64,000 bases of DNA from an uncultured Clostridia bacterium (GTDB taxonomy: Bacteria; Bacillota; Clostridia; Oscillospirales; UBA644). The stretch spans positions 241,487-305,486 of the forward strand of contig CAOJUB010000001.1 in NCBI GenBank assembly GCA_948443805.1. Direction: 5' to 3'. A program made the position numbers and the translations under genes. This document shows, piece after piece, positions 41,314 to 50,183 of the stretch. The notes beneath the pieces are model-generated. The model had not been told where the DNA came from and made no database searches. It worked only from the letters and a program-made list of their open reading frames with translations. How positions within the stretch are numbered: position 1 is the first letter of the stretch; each line of letters begins with the position of its first letter.

Positions 41314-42207
41314 ATGGAACTCAGAGTTTTACAGTATTTTCTCGCCGTGACAAGAGAACAGAGTATTTCGGGGGCGGCTGCGTCTCTCTACCTTTCACAG
41401 CCGACGCTTTCCCGGCAGTTGAAGGAACTGGAGGAGGAACTCGGCAAGCAGCTGATAATTCGCGGCAACCGCCGTGTTACGCTGACCGAAGAAGGAATGA
41501 TTCTTCGCAAAAGGGCGGAAGAAATTCTGGAACTTGTTCAAAAGGCAGAAGAGGAAATCTCCAGAGCAGAGGAGACAGTTGCCGGCGAGATTACCGTTGG
41601 TGCGGGAGAAACCGACGGTATGCGGTTTTTGGTCAAGGCCATGCACTCGTTGCAGCAAGAATATCCGCTGGTACATTTCCATGTTTTCAGCGGCGATAAA
41701 GCAACGATTATCGAACAATTGGACCGGGGCCTGATTGATTTTGGCCTTGTTTTCGGTGCTGTTGATGAGGCCAGGTATGAGGAAATTACCATTCCCTATC
41801 AAGATACCTGGGGTGTTTTTATGCGCCGGGATTCTCCTCTAGCAGAAAAAGCAACAATTACGGCGGAAGATTTGATGGATAAACCGCTGATTTTTTCCCG
41901 GCAGGCGTTTCGGAATCAGGAATTCCGGAAATTTTTTCCCTGCGGCCAGGAGTCGTTGAATATTGTCGCTACTTATAATTTGCTGTTTAATGGTTCGCTG
42001 ATGGTAGAGGAGGGCATGGGGTATGCCGTCAGTTTTGATAAAATTATCAATCTGTCGGGCAACCGGGCGCTGTGTTTCCGGCCGTTGGAACCGTCGTTGA
42101 AGGCCAATATGCATGTTATTTGGAAAAAATATCAGGTGATTACCAAAGCGGCGGAAAAGTTTCTCCGAAAATTGCAGGAGAATCTTGAAAGCGCTGCCGA
42201 ATCGTGA
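41314..42207 (+). CDS. LysR family transcriptional regulator
   Basis: 297 residues. N-terminal winged helix (LRVLQYFLAVTREQSISGAA, then LYLSQPTLSRQLKELEEELG) and a periplasmic-binding-type effector domain from about residue 90 (ITVGAGETDGMRFLVKAMHS). GGAGG is 7 bases before the ATG at 41314; a TTG 3 bp upstream is possible. LysR regulators often control the divergent gene, here the 82-aa/DUF3737 operon, but the repeat array separates them. Effector unknown. Confidence 0.93.
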   Translation: MELRVLQYFLAVTREQSISGAAASLYLSQPTLSRQLKELEEELGKQLIIRGNRRVTLTEEGMILRKRAEEILELVQKAEEEISRAEETVAGEITVGAGETDGMRFLVKAMHSLQQEYPLVHFHVFSGDKATIIEQLDRGLIDFGLVFGAVDEARYEEITIPYQDTWGVFMRRDSPLAEKATITAEDLMDKPLIFSRQAFRNQEFRKFFPCGQESLNIVATYNLLFNGSLMVEEGMGYAVSFDKIINLSGNRALCFRPLEPSLKANMHVIWKKYQVITKAAEKFLRKLQENLESAAES

Positions 42208-42327
42208 TTTTCAATTTTCAAAAGTTTTTCGAACAGCCGGCTGCTTTTCTTATCTGGTTTATCCTTTGTATCCGTTTTTTTTGTAAAAGATTTTTTGGTT
42301 ACAGAGAAATTGCGGCGGAAAAATTCA

Positions 42328-42369
42328 GACAAAAGAACCGGGAAGCATTCGCTTCCCGGTTCTTTTGTC
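42328..42369. terminator. Bidirectional terminator between the LysR and GH20 genes
   Basis: 19-bp perfect stem (42328-42346 with 42351-42369), loop ATTC, A-rich on one side and T-rich on the other, between convergent genes. Confidence 0.9.
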
Positions 42370-42370
42370 T

Positions 42371-44170
42371 TTATTCTTTGCCCAGTTCTACAATTTCATT
42401 GATGAATTTCTCAATCAGATTGATCTGGGAAATCTTGTTTTCTCTGAGCCATGCCGTTTTGTATTCCGCCATCCATTCGGAGAAGTCTTTTTTGAGCAAG
42501 TCGCGGTCAATATCTCCGACATGATTGATCATCATAACTTCGCGGTTCATCAGCTGAATTGCTCTTGCCGCGAGTTTCAGGTCTTCGATCCGGTCGTCGC
42601 CGGAAGCGCTGATCCGGTCGAGCGTTTTAAGGATTTCTTCGCATTTTTCAATGTTTTCCGTGGCCTTTTTCGGGTCAACTTCAAAGGTTGTGGTTCGGCC
42701 TTCAACGGTATTGGCGCTGAACCAGTAGACAAAATGCATCCAGTCGCAGGTTCTTTCTGCCCGGCCGAGCTCAATGATACAACGGATGATATTTTCTTCC
42801 TTGCTGTCGTACAGCAGATCGCTTGCCGCGCGTTCAAAATCTTCGTCCAGGTTGTTTTGTGCGGTCCAGCCTCTTTCTGCTCCGATCACCATGCCGTATT
42901 TTTCCGCATTCCACGGGCAGATATTGCCGAAATCGCCCCAGTTGGTGTTCAGAATGCCGACAGCACCGTTTTCATGGCCGTATTTTGCCATATTGGAAAT
43001 ATTGTCAAAAGAACGGTCGATTTCTTCGATAAAACGGTTCCAGGAAGAGGTTCCGGGGCAGACGATCTGCGCCAGACCGCTTTTGGCAAAGGTTTTGACA
43101 TTTTCTTCATTTGGTTCTTTTTCATAACACCAGTTGAGCATAACGGTGTCTTTGGGCAGCTCATTCATTTTTTCCTGATGGTTCAGGACGATATCGCCCC
43201 ACATCTGAACGGTTTTTCCGTGCGCTTTTACCCGGTCGATAATTTTTTTGAGGAATTTGAAGTATTCTTCTCCGCTGTCTTTTCCGGCGTTTCTTCCCCG
43301 GCAGAGATCAAAAGTTTCGTCGCAGCAGATATTGAATTTTTCGCTCCGGAAGAGAGGAACATACTGATCGATCAGGCTGCCGACCAGAGCGATGCTCTCT
43401 TCATTGGAGACGTCAATGGTGTGATGCCCCATTTTTTCAAGCCAGTAAACCTGGGTCGGTTTATAATTTTCATATTCGCAGAGGTGTTTGTATTTCTCAC
43501 TCTGGAGCAGATTGTAAAGATGGCCGAAGGTAGAAAGAGATGGGACAAGTTCGATAAAATGGTTGTAGCAGAAGTCGTCCAGGTCAAGGATTTCTTCGGC
43601 GGTGAGCAGATCATGCTTGGTTACAATGCCTTCCAGTTCAACAAAATCAAAGGCGTCTTCTACATAGAGCTGCAATTGATTGATTTTATAAAAAGAAAGT
43701 TCCTCTGCAATTTTTTTCAGCATGGAAAGCGTGGGGACTCTTCCCCGGGTAACATCGTGGTAAAATCCTCTTTCTTTGAAATCCGGCTCGTCTTCAATGG
43801 TTACTTCCGGTAATGCGGCCGGATATTCCCGGAGAATTTGCCGCAGGGTCTGAATTGCATAGAAAGCGCCGGCGCCGCTGGCTGCGTTGATATCGGCACG
43901 GTTTTCGCTGATGGTCAGCGTGTAGGCGTCGCTTTGTTCGTTTTTATGCGATATGTAAATACCCTTTTCTTCTTTTTTTGCAAAGACTTCCGCAGATAAA
44001 TTTTTTACAGCTACCGGTGTTTTTATGTTTTCAACAATTTCGTTTTTCAGGGTAACGGCATGACGGGTCAGTCTCTGGTCGCATCCGTCGCAGAGAAAAA
44101 TCGAAATATCGCTAAGAGAGAGCGTTTTTTCTCCCTGCCGGATTTTTTTCGGAATCGGTATCAGTTTCAT
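42371..44170 (-). CDS. GH20 beta-N-acetylhexosaminidase
   Basis: 599 residues: an N-terminal GH20b-type domain (about 1-115; GAGAFYAIQTLRQIL), the GH20 TIM barrel (about 120-440) and a helical C-terminal part. ICCDETFDL carries the catalytic Asp-Glu pair, and DVTRGRVPTLSMLKKIAEEL opens the barrel. No signal peptide, so it likely trims imported GlcNAc/GalNAc oligosaccharides. Single gene between the shared terminator and a tandem-repeat region. Confidence 0.9.
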   Translation of the reverse strand: MKLIPIPKKIRQGEKTLSLSDISIFLCDGCDQRLTRHAVTLKNEIVENIKTPVAVKNLSAEVFAKKEEKGIYISHKNEQSDAYTLTISENRADINAASGAGAFYAIQTLRQILREYPAALPEVTIEDEPDFKERGFYHDVTRGRVPTLSMLKKIAEELSFYKINQLQLYVEDAFDFVELEGIVTKHDLLTAEEILDLDDFCYNHFIELVPSLSTFGHLYNLLQSEKYKHLCEYENYKPTQVYWLEKMGHHTIDVSNEESIALVGSLIDQYVPLFRSEKFNICCDETFDLCRGRNAGKDSGEEYFKFLKKIIDRVKAHGKTVQMWGDIVLNHQEKMNELPKDTVMLNWCYEKEPNEENVKTFAKSGLAQIVCPGTSSWNRFIEEIDRSFDNISNMAKYGHENGAVGILNTNWGDFGNICPWNAEKYGMVIGAERGWTAQNNLDEDFERAASDLLYDSKEENIIRCIIELGRAERTCDWMHFVYWFSANTVEGRTTTFEVDPKKATENIEKCEEILKTLDRISASGDDRIEDLKLAARAIQLMNREVMMINHVGDIDRDLLKKDFSEWMAEYKTAWLRENKISQINLIEKFINEIVELGKE

Positions 44171-44206
44171 ATGCTATCTCCTTTATTTCTGTTTTCTTTT
44201 CCCTGA

Positions 44207-44268
44207 GGACAAGATGTCCTTGTGGACAAGCGGTCCTTGTGGACGGGCGGTCGCAGTGCGGCCGCCCG
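44207..44268. repeat. Three 17-bp tandem repeats and a GC-rich hairpin
   Basis: GGACAAGATGTCCTTGT (44207-44223), GGACAAGCGGTCCTTGT (44224-44240) and GGACGGGCGGTCGCAGT (44241-44257) are head-to-tail. The last runs into CGGGCGG/CCGCCCG (44244-44250 with 44262-44268), then TATTTTTGC. It fills the gap between the GH20 and phosphatase genes. Confidence 0.7.
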
Positions 44269-44285
44269 TATTTTTGCTTTTTTGT

Positions 44286-45983
44286 TTATTCGGTCAGCGG
44301 TTCTCCGCTGATAGCGGGGTCGCCGAACGGCTCGGTAAAGCCAAGCATTTTTGCGATGACTTTGGGAATCGCCGTGTTGTCTACGGTAGCTCCGTTGAAT
44401 ATTTCGGTTCCGAGGCCGTAACCGATTACCGGAACGTCCGCGCCGGTATGTTTGCCTCCTGAGGTAAACTGGTAAGTTCCCATCTTGGTCAGGCCGCCGG
44501 TTTCATGGTCGGCTGTAATAATCATCATCGTGTCGGGGTGATACATGGCGAATTCCATGAATTTGATAATTGCCATGTTTCCTCTCGCCATCGCCCAGTA
44601 AGTTTCGTTTCTCATGCTCTGGTGAGAATTTTTATCGATGTGCGCTTCTTCATACATCATGAAAAAGCCTTTTTCGTTATCCGCCGTGAGGGAGGAAAGC
44701 GTATTTTCTATCGTGGTCAGGAAATAGTTGTCGCCAAAGCCGCAGCGGAGAATATCGATGGTTCCGTCGGCGAGCATCTGATCCTGCATGGTTTTGATGT
44801 CTTCTGCCATTCCTCTGTCCAGAACATGGGCGGAGAATGCGGACGGCGTTGCGCCGGTTTGTGTATCGGTGGAAAGAACGGCGGTTTTGTATCCGAGGCC
44901 ATGCGCCAGTTCGGAAAGATTGGTCAGAACCGTTTTACCGTCCGGCGCCAGGCCAACGTAATGGTTGTTGGTTTTATAACCGGTAGCGAGCGCTGTTCCG
45001 CCTGCCGCGCTGTCGGTTACTTCATTGTCTGCCGAACGGGTTTTTGCTAAGCCTTGGTTGGGGAAACGGTATCCGGCGAAGGTGTGTTGCATAAGGATAT
45101 ATTCGTTTTCCACCAGAGGCAGGTTGCTTCCGAGCAGTTTCGGATGATTCTGCCCCATACCGTCGCCGATAAAGTAAATGAAATTTTTCGGTGTTTCCGG
45201 TGTGGGTTCTTCCACGATCCCCTCGTCCGGGATATCGATTTCTGCCGCTTCATTTCCGGCAATCAGCGTATTGACAAAGTAATAGGCCGCACCGGCGATA
45301 AGGAAATCCTTACCGGAAAGGAGGACGTCTTCCTCATTTGCCGAAATCCCGAATTTCATCCCTGTCAATTCGCTGTTGTTATATTCTTTTGCAATCACTC
45401 TGGACGTGCTGCCGATGACAATTTCACTGCCGGTGTCTTCGGTTGCATCAGTGATAACGGTAAGCCGCGTTCCGGTCAGTTTTTCAATTTCATCATTAAT
45501 ATAATCTGCCGCATTTTCCGCAAGCTGATTCGGAAGGTCAACGCCTTTGAATTTGTCGGCATCCAGCAGAATATTTCCATTCCGATTTGTTTTGTCGTAT
45601 AGTGACAGCGTTGTGGCCGGGATAACGATTTTATATTCTGTGATCGGCTTTCCTTCCAGCGTCAGGCTGGCAGGCAGAACGATTTCTTCTCCGATCCGAA
45701 CGCCGGTCAGCGACCACTTGGCAAGGTATCTTTTGAGCAGAACCGCATCGGTGCTGTTGAATTTTTGGTCATTATTGATATCTGCGGCGTTTTCCGCAAA
45801 AGTTTTAATCTCCCATTTCGCCAGTTTTCTTGCCATGAGAACTGCGTCGGTCGAGTTGATTTTTCCATCGACGTTCACATCTCCGTAACGCGGAACAACG
45901 GGTGTTTCTGTTTCCGCAGAAACAGGAATGGCGAAGAGGGAAACCAGCATGGCTAAAATTAAGATGAGAGCTGTTTTTTTCAT
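44286..45983 (-). CDS. Secreted alkaline phosphatase with N-terminal dockerin
   Basis: 565 residues: signal peptide (about 1-24, ends VSAE), type I dockerin (about 33-95; GDVNVDGKINSTDAVLMARK and ADINNDQKFNSTDAVLLKRY), a GH67-N/DUF4838-N-like domain (about 150-255; ADYINDEIEKLTGTRLTVIT, IVIGSTSR) and an alkaline phosphatase domain (about 275-555; GDGMGQNH, DSAAGGTALATG with the nucleophile Ser, TADHETGG). The dockerin implies docking to a cohesin scaffold or surface protein. Start MKKTALILIL after AAGGAGG; the track start is 14 codons early. Confidence 0.87.
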   Translation of the reverse strand: MKKTALILILAMLVSLFAIPVSAETETPVVPRYGDVNVDGKINSTDAVLMARKLAKWEIKTFAENAADINNDQKFNSTDAVLLKRYLAKWSLTGVRIGEEIVLPASLTLEGKPITEYKIVIPATTLSLYDKTNRNGNILLDADKFKGVDLPNQLAENAADYINDEIEKLTGTRLTVITDATEDTGSEIVIGSTSRVIAKEYNNSELTGMKFGISANEEDVLLSGKDFLIAGAAYYFVNTLIAGNEAAEIDIPDEGIVEEPTPETPKNFIYFIGDGMGQNHPKLLGSNLPLVENEYILMQHTFAGYRFPNQGLAKTRSADNEVTDSAAGGTALATGYKTNNHYVGLAPDGKTVLTNLSELAHGLGYKTAVLSTDTQTGATPSAFSAHVLDRGMAEDIKTMQDQMLADGTIDILRCGFGDNYFLTTIENTLSSLTADNEKGFFMMYEEAHIDKNSHQSMRNETYWAMARGNMAIIKFMEFAMYHPDTMMIITADHETGGLTKMGTYQFTSGGKHTGADVPVIGYGLGTEIFNGATVDNTAIPKVIAKMLGFTEPFGDPAISGEPLTE

Positions 45984-46062
45984 TTTTTCCTCCTTAGTGT
46001 CGGTAACGACAACATGAAAACGCATCTTTTCCGGTTGGGAATCTGCGTTTTTTACTCAGGGT

Positions 46063-46488
46063 TTATTCTTCCTGAGCTGTTTCTTTTTTTGAAAAAACAG
46101 TTTTTGCTTTTTCTATGAGATCCGGCGCTTTTTCGATGACTTTGTCGAAGGCCGACGTTGCAGACTGATCGATCGGAATCAGCGACACGCCTTTTTCCGG
46201 GGAAACAACAAGAAATGCGATGGGGACAATCGATACGCCTGCGCCGCTTCCGCCTCCGAAACAAAGGTTGTCCGGCGTCGGACCTTCGTTGGTCCGGTGC
46301 GCTTTGGTTGCAAAATCCGAGCCGCCCGAAGCAAATCCAAAATTGACTTTTGACACCGGAAGAATGGTTGTTCCGTCAGGTGCCGTGATCGGATCACCGA
46401 TAATGGTATTCACGTCAACCATTTCTTTTAATTCCTTCATTGCTGTCGCCATAACCCCCTGAAGAGGATGGTTTTCTCTTCCGCTCAT
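46063..46488 (-). CDS. ytfJ: GerW/YtfJ family sporulation protein
   Basis: 141 residues, GerW (YtfJ) family, linked to spore germination in Bacillus. Motifs: VDVNTIIGDPITAPDGTTIL, KVNFGFASGGSDF, FGGGSGAGVSIVPIAFLVV. It sits downstream of scpA-scpB-DUF2953, an arrangement common in spore-forming Clostridia, and is the main evidence here that the host sporulates. Confidence 0.93.
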   Translation of the reverse strand: MSGRENHPLQGVMATAMKELKEMVDVNTIIGDPITAPDGTTILPVSKVNFGFASGGSDFATKAHRTNEGPTPDNLCFGGGSGAGVSIVPIAFLVVSPEKGVSLIPIDQSATSAFDKVIEKAPDLIEKAKTVFSKKETAQEE

Positions 46489-46590
46489 AGGATATCTCCT
46501 TTCGTATTGGTTTGAATAAATTTGAAACGTTTCTATCTAAAATCCGTTCAGGATTTTATTCAAAAATAAGGCATGGTAAAACGGAACGCT

Positions 46591-47253
46591 TTATTGTTCT
46601 TTTTTTCTGTTCCGGAGAATATACGATACGATCGCCGCCGCGCATACCAGCAGATGAACCGGCCGGATGGAAAAGGAAACGCGGGCATTATAGGACGTTT
46701 TCTGCCGGAGAAAGTCGGGGACAATGTTTATCTCGGCCTGTTTGAGCACGCCGGTATGATACAGCAGTCCCAGCAGGGGATACAGCGCAGAATTGATTTT
46801 TCCGTATTCCATAGCGATATCGTAGGCGTCGCCGCCGATTCTGACGTCGGCGAAAAATTCGTCTATTTTGATTTTTGACACTGCTTTGCGGAAAATCAGT
46901 TTGAGAATGGCAAGGTAGTCGAAAAAAGTAAGCCCGTCAACGGTTTTTTCAAAAAAACTTTTTTCTTCCGGTTCGTTTTGTTCTTTTTCTTCTTCTTTTT
47001 TTTCTGGCTTGTTTGTCTTTTTCTCTGGGTCTGTTTTGGGGGTTTGGGGTTTATTTTTCCGTGCTTGTTTTTTTCCGAGAGAAAAGAATAGATACCGAAA
47101 CCGGAAACAAAATTTTTCTTCTTGGTACAAAAGGGTCAGTTTTGCTTTAAAAACGGAAAGAAGAAGCGCTGCCGCCAGAAGAAACAGAAGGAATCCCAGC
47201 AGCGAAAGCAGCAGGATACCGGTTATTTTAAGAATTGTCAGCAGGATTGTCAT
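46591..47253 (-). CDS. DUF2953 membrane protein
   Basis: 220 residues: an N-terminal hydrophobic segment (about 5-32), a highly charged Lys/Glu/Pro linker (about 60-95; KTDPEKKTNKPEKKEEEKEQ) and a DUF2953 domain (IKIDEFFADVRIGGDAYDIA, INIVPDFLRQ) with a C-terminal helix. Function unknown, but the gene is nearly always beside gerW and scpB. It overlaps the scpB end by 26 bp; the ATG at 47253 follows GAGG. Confidence 0.87.
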   Translation of the reverse strand: MTILLTILKITGILLLSLLGFLLFLLAAALLLSVFKAKLTLLYQEEKFCFRFRYLFFSLGKKQARKNKPQTPKTDPEKKTNKPEKKEEEKEQNEPEEKSFFEKTVDGLTFFDYLAILKLIFRKAVSKIKIDEFFADVRIGGDAYDIAMEYGKINSALYPLLGLLYHTGVLKQAEINIVPDFLRQKTSYNARVSFSIRPVHLLVCAAAIVSYILRNRKKEQ

Positions 47254-47791
47254 TTTCCTCATCCTTTGCCGGAAGCAGCGTCTCTGGGAGAGGCAGATCA
47301 TCAAGGCTGTCAAGGCCGAAGACCGCGAGAAACTTTTCGGTCGTTACATAGGACATCGGCCTCCCGGGAAGATCCAGTTTTCCGTTTTCCCGAAGCAGGT
47401 TTTTTTCCACCAAGCTTTCAACAATTTCACTGGAGGGAATTCCTCGGATCTGCGCGATATAGGTTTTGGTTACCGGCGCATTGTAGGCTGCAATGGAAAG
47501 AACTTCAAGCGCCGCAGGCGATAAATAGGGACTTTTTCTTGATTTGAGGAACCTTGCCACCGCTTCGCCCAGAATGATTTTGGTTCCGACGGTATAATTC
47601 CCGTTTTTTTCAATCAGGGAAAGGCCGCTTTCTTCCCTAGCATACCGTTCGGATAACATCGAAAGATATTTTTTTGTTTCGGCGCCGTCAAGCTGCAGGT
47701 ATTCCCGTATCTTTTCCTCCGGAACCGGTTCAGGCGAGGCAAACAACATGGCTTCGATCAGCGCTATGGGATTATAATCAGATATCGGCAT
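47228..47791 (-). CDS. scpB: Segregation and condensation protein ScpB
   Basis: 187 residues, two winged-helix domains; ALIEAMLFASPEPVPEEKIR and LSPAALEVLSIAAYNAPVTK are typical. It forms the SMC-ScpAB condensin with the neighbouring ScpA for chromosome segregation. The start overlaps scpA by 14 bp. Confidence 0.95.
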   Translation of the reverse strand: MPISDYNPIALIEAMLFASPEPVPEEKIREYLQLDGAETKKYLSMLSERYAREESGLSLIEKNGNYTVGTKIILGEAVARFLKSRKSPYLSPAALEVLSIAAYNAPVTKTYIAQIRGIPSSEIVESLVEKNLLRENGKLDLPGRPMSYVTTEKFLAVFGLDSLDDLPLPETLLPAKDEENDNPADNS

Positions 47792-48512
47792 CCGGCACCT
47801 CGTTTTCCCTTTTTTTCCGGTTGAGTATGATTTCGGTTTTATTTTGTTCTTCGATCACATCTACCCGACCGCTTCGGATCAGTTCCAGCAAGGCAAGAAA
47901 TGTGGCGACGATTTCGGAACGGTCTCTGTTTTTCTGAAACAGATTTTTCATATTGGTCCGGCCTGTCCGGAACAGGTTTTTTAAAACGAACAGTACTTTG
48001 CTTGCTACCGTTACAAACCTTGTTCCGACCAGTTTTTTGAAGGCCGATACAGGAACCGGTTTTTTCCGTTCGTTCCGTTCGATTACGCGGTGGTATGCCG
48101 CAAGCAGGTTTTTTTCTCCGGGAAAACCGTCGTAAACCGGCGGAAGCCCTTCGGGAAGGGTTTCCCGGAAAAAGAGAAGGTTGCCCACATAACGGTTTTT
48201 GAGAAATTCCGCGGCTTTTTTATGCTTGGCATATTCCTGCAGCATGGCTTCCAACAGGGCTTTCGGGTCTTCTTCTTCCTCTTCTTGGCGGGGAAGAAGC
48301 GAACAGGATTTGACATACATTAGCCGGGACGCCATTTCCAGGAAATCCGCCGCCAGATCGAGATTGTATTTCTCTGCTGTTTCAATATAGGCCATATATT
48401 GCTGGGTCAGCAGGGAGATTTCAATATCGTAAATATCAATTTTATGTTTTTCGATTAAACGGAGCAGCAGATCCATCGGCCCCTCGAAAACTTCAAGTTT
48501 AAAACTGAGCAA
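47778..48512 (-). CDS. scpA: Segregation and condensation protein ScpA
   Basis: 244 residues, kleisin subunit of the SMC complex. FKLEVFEGPMDLLLRLIEKH at the N-terminus binds SMC and ScpB; the C-terminal winged helix ends FLALLELIRSGRVDVIEEQN. It is preceded by the M50 protease gene and followed by scpB, as in many Clostridia. Confidence 0.95.
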   Translation of the reverse strand: MLSFKLEVFEGPMDLLLRLIEKHKIDIYDIEISLLTQQYMAYIETAEKYNLDLAADFLEMASRLMYVKSCSLLPRQEEEEEDPKALLEAMLQEYAKHKKAAEFLKNRYVGNLLFFRETLPEGLPPVYDGFPGEKNLLAAYHRVIERNERKKPVPVSAFKKLVGTRFVTVASKVLFVLKNLFRTGRTNMKNLFQKNRDRSEIVATFLALLELIRSGRVDVIEEQNKTEIILNRKKRENEVPDADI

Positions 48513-48541
48513 GGTTTCCGTCTCCTTGAAAAACTAATTTT

Positions 48542-49228
48542 TTAAAAGAAAATTCCTGCTAGCATCATGCCCGCCCAGTTCAGAAAAGTCAGCACCGGAA
48601 TTCGGATGATTTGCAGCAGATCGATACTTGTTAGGTTGGAAAGAACAATCAGCCCCAGAAGAATATAAAAGGAATATTGTTCGATCCGCTGATATTTCAG
48701 TTTTGCATTGTAGGGCAGGAGTTCGCCGAGTATCCGGGAGCCGTCAAGCGGCGGCAGGGGAATCAGGTTGAAAACGCCGAGACCGGTGCTGATGACCGCG
48801 AGCACATAGAAGAAAAAGGCCACGTTGGCAAGAATCTCATTGGTCGGAAAGGCGAAATTCAGCAGATAGTAAAAAAAGAAGCCGAATAGCGCCAGAATAA
48901 AGTTGGATAACGGGCCGGCCGCCGCCGTGATAATGGTTCCGGCTTTTGCATGCCGGAAGCGGTACGGGTTGATTATCACCGGTTTTGCCCAGCCGAAGCC
49001 GAACAGCATTAGCATGACCGCGCCGGAAATATCGAGGTGCCGCAGCGGATTCAGTGAAATTCTGCCCTGCGTCTTTGCCGTGTCGTCCCCGCAGACCCAG
49101 GCGGCAAGCCCATGGCTTAATTCATGAACCGACAGCGTGCACACCACGGCAATTGCGGAAAAAAGAAACGCCAGAATCCGCAGCGACCAGGGCGTGTTCG
49201 GCATGCCGAAAAGATAACTGAAAATCAT
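48542..49228 (-). CDS. M50 family site-2 protease
   Basis: 228 residues, five to six helices. [20 protein letters not shown] contains the zinc-binding HExxH (HELSH), and [14 protein letters not shown] supplies the third ligand Asp. It belongs to the short YwhC-like intramembrane protease group that often precedes scpA. Substrate unknown. It follows a degenerate paralogue by 27 bp. Confidence 0.93.
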   Translation of the reverse strand: MIFSYLFGMPNTPWSLRILAFLFSAIAVVCTLSVHELSHGLAAWVCGDDTAKTQGRISLNPLRHLDISGAVMLMLFGFGWAKPVIINPYRFRHAKAGTIITAAAGPLSNFILALFGFFFYYLLNFAFPTNEILANVAFFFYVLAVISTGLGVFNLIPLPPLDGSRILGELLPYNAKLKYQRIEQYSFYILLGLIVLSNLTSIDLLQIIRIPVLTFLNWAGMMLAGIFF

Positions 49229-49255
49229 AGAAGCACCAACCTTTTCTGCGGTTTT

Positions 49256-49858
49256 TTAAAATCTGGCGATCACGGCGGCAATCACGGTATCGGCCATTCC
49301 GCTGCGGGCCAGCAGCCCTGCGGCGATCGTTGCAGCCAGGGGGAGATATTCTTTGAATGTTTCCCATTTGTTTTTTAATTTCTCCGGGAGCAGACAGGCC
49401 ACGAGATTTCCGCCGGGCAGACCGGGGAGGGGACAGAGCGAGAAAATTCCCCCGGATACCAGAGCGGTTGCCAGCGCAAGCAGAAAACTCCGGAGAATAA
49501 TGACCGTTGTTGCTGCATATAACATAACGCAGCCCCAACCCGCCAGCAGCCCGAAAAGAGGAACGGAAACCGCGATAAGAAAGGTTTTGAATCTGGAGTC
49601 GGTCGGTTTTCCGGCGGAAATGAAGGCTGTTCCGAAAAGCAGATAAAGCGTTGCAAGGATCCCTTTCCGGAGAGTAAACAGTCGGATCGGATGAAAGGAA
49701 AGATCTGCTTCTTTTTCCCGGAGAAGAAGTGCTGCGCCTGCCTGAACGGCGGCGAAAAGATAGGCGGCGAAAAGGAATCCCGCCGCGGTAAAAAACAGGG
49801 TTTGCCAGAAATCGGCAGCGGTATACAGTTTCGGATTCATAAAATAGTCGAGAAGCAT
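49256..49858 (-). CDS. M50-like membrane protein lacking the zinc site
   Basis: 200 residues with the helix pattern of the next gene. FSLCPLPGLPGGNLVACLLP aligns with [20 protein letters not shown] of the true protease, and FAAVQAGAALLLREKEADLS with the HELSH helix. The HExxH is VQAGA-like and the late Asp is Gly, so proteolysis is not expected. It may be a pseudo-protease partner or regulator of the neighbour. First gene of the scpAB operon, behind a good promoter. Confidence 0.72.
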   Translation of the reverse strand: MLLDYFMNPKLYTAADFWQTLFFTAAGFLFAAYLFAAVQAGAALLLREKEADLSFHPIRLFTLRKGILATLYLLFGTAFISAGKPTDSRFKTFLIAVSVPLFGLLAGWGCVMLYAATTVIILRSFLLALATALVSGGIFSLCPLPGLPGGNLVACLLPEKLKNKWETFKEYLPLAATIAAGLLARSGMADTVIAAVIARF

Positions 49859-49943
49859 TGGTTTCCGCCTTTCCGAATTCCTGTTTTTTTTTGAGTTTCC
49901 ACCGTTTTGATTCTTTGGCGAAACGCTGTTGGAATACCTTAAT

Positions 49944-49972
49944 ATTATACATCATTTTTCCCCAATTGTAAA
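49944..49972 (-). promoter_or_regulatory. Promoter of the M50-scpAB-gerW operon
   Basis: On the minus strand TTTACA (49967-49972), 17 bp, TATAAT (49944-49949), about 86 bp before the first gene. Confidence 0.75.
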
Positions 49973-50041
49973 GTGTAAAAATCAAACTGCCATAATTTTT
50001 TTGCAAATAGGGGAAAAGAAAAAAACTCTTCTATTTCCCCG

Positions 50042-50070
50042 TTGACTTTTCCGGGAAAATAGTGTATGAT
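50042..50070 (+). promoter_or_regulatory. Promoter of the metallophosphoesterase gene
   Basis: TTGACT (50042-50047), 17 bp, TATGAT (50065-50070), back-to-back with the M50 operon promoter. Confidence 0.7.
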
Positions 50071-50183
50071 GATAAACGGAATCCCGCTGTTTTTCCCTTG
50101 GCGGTTTCCGGAAGAAAGCCGGGGTGCCGATGGAAAAGTGTAAAAGAAAGTGTCGAAAAGAAAGGAAAGAAAACAGGTTGACT

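Noticed and set aside
41133-41699. 188-codon plus-strand ORF
   Set aside because: Runs through repeat unit 2c into the LysR gene in another frame; no signal supports it.
42365-43813. 482-codon plus-strand ORF
   Set aside because: Antisense to the GH20 hexosaminidase and starting inside its terminator region.
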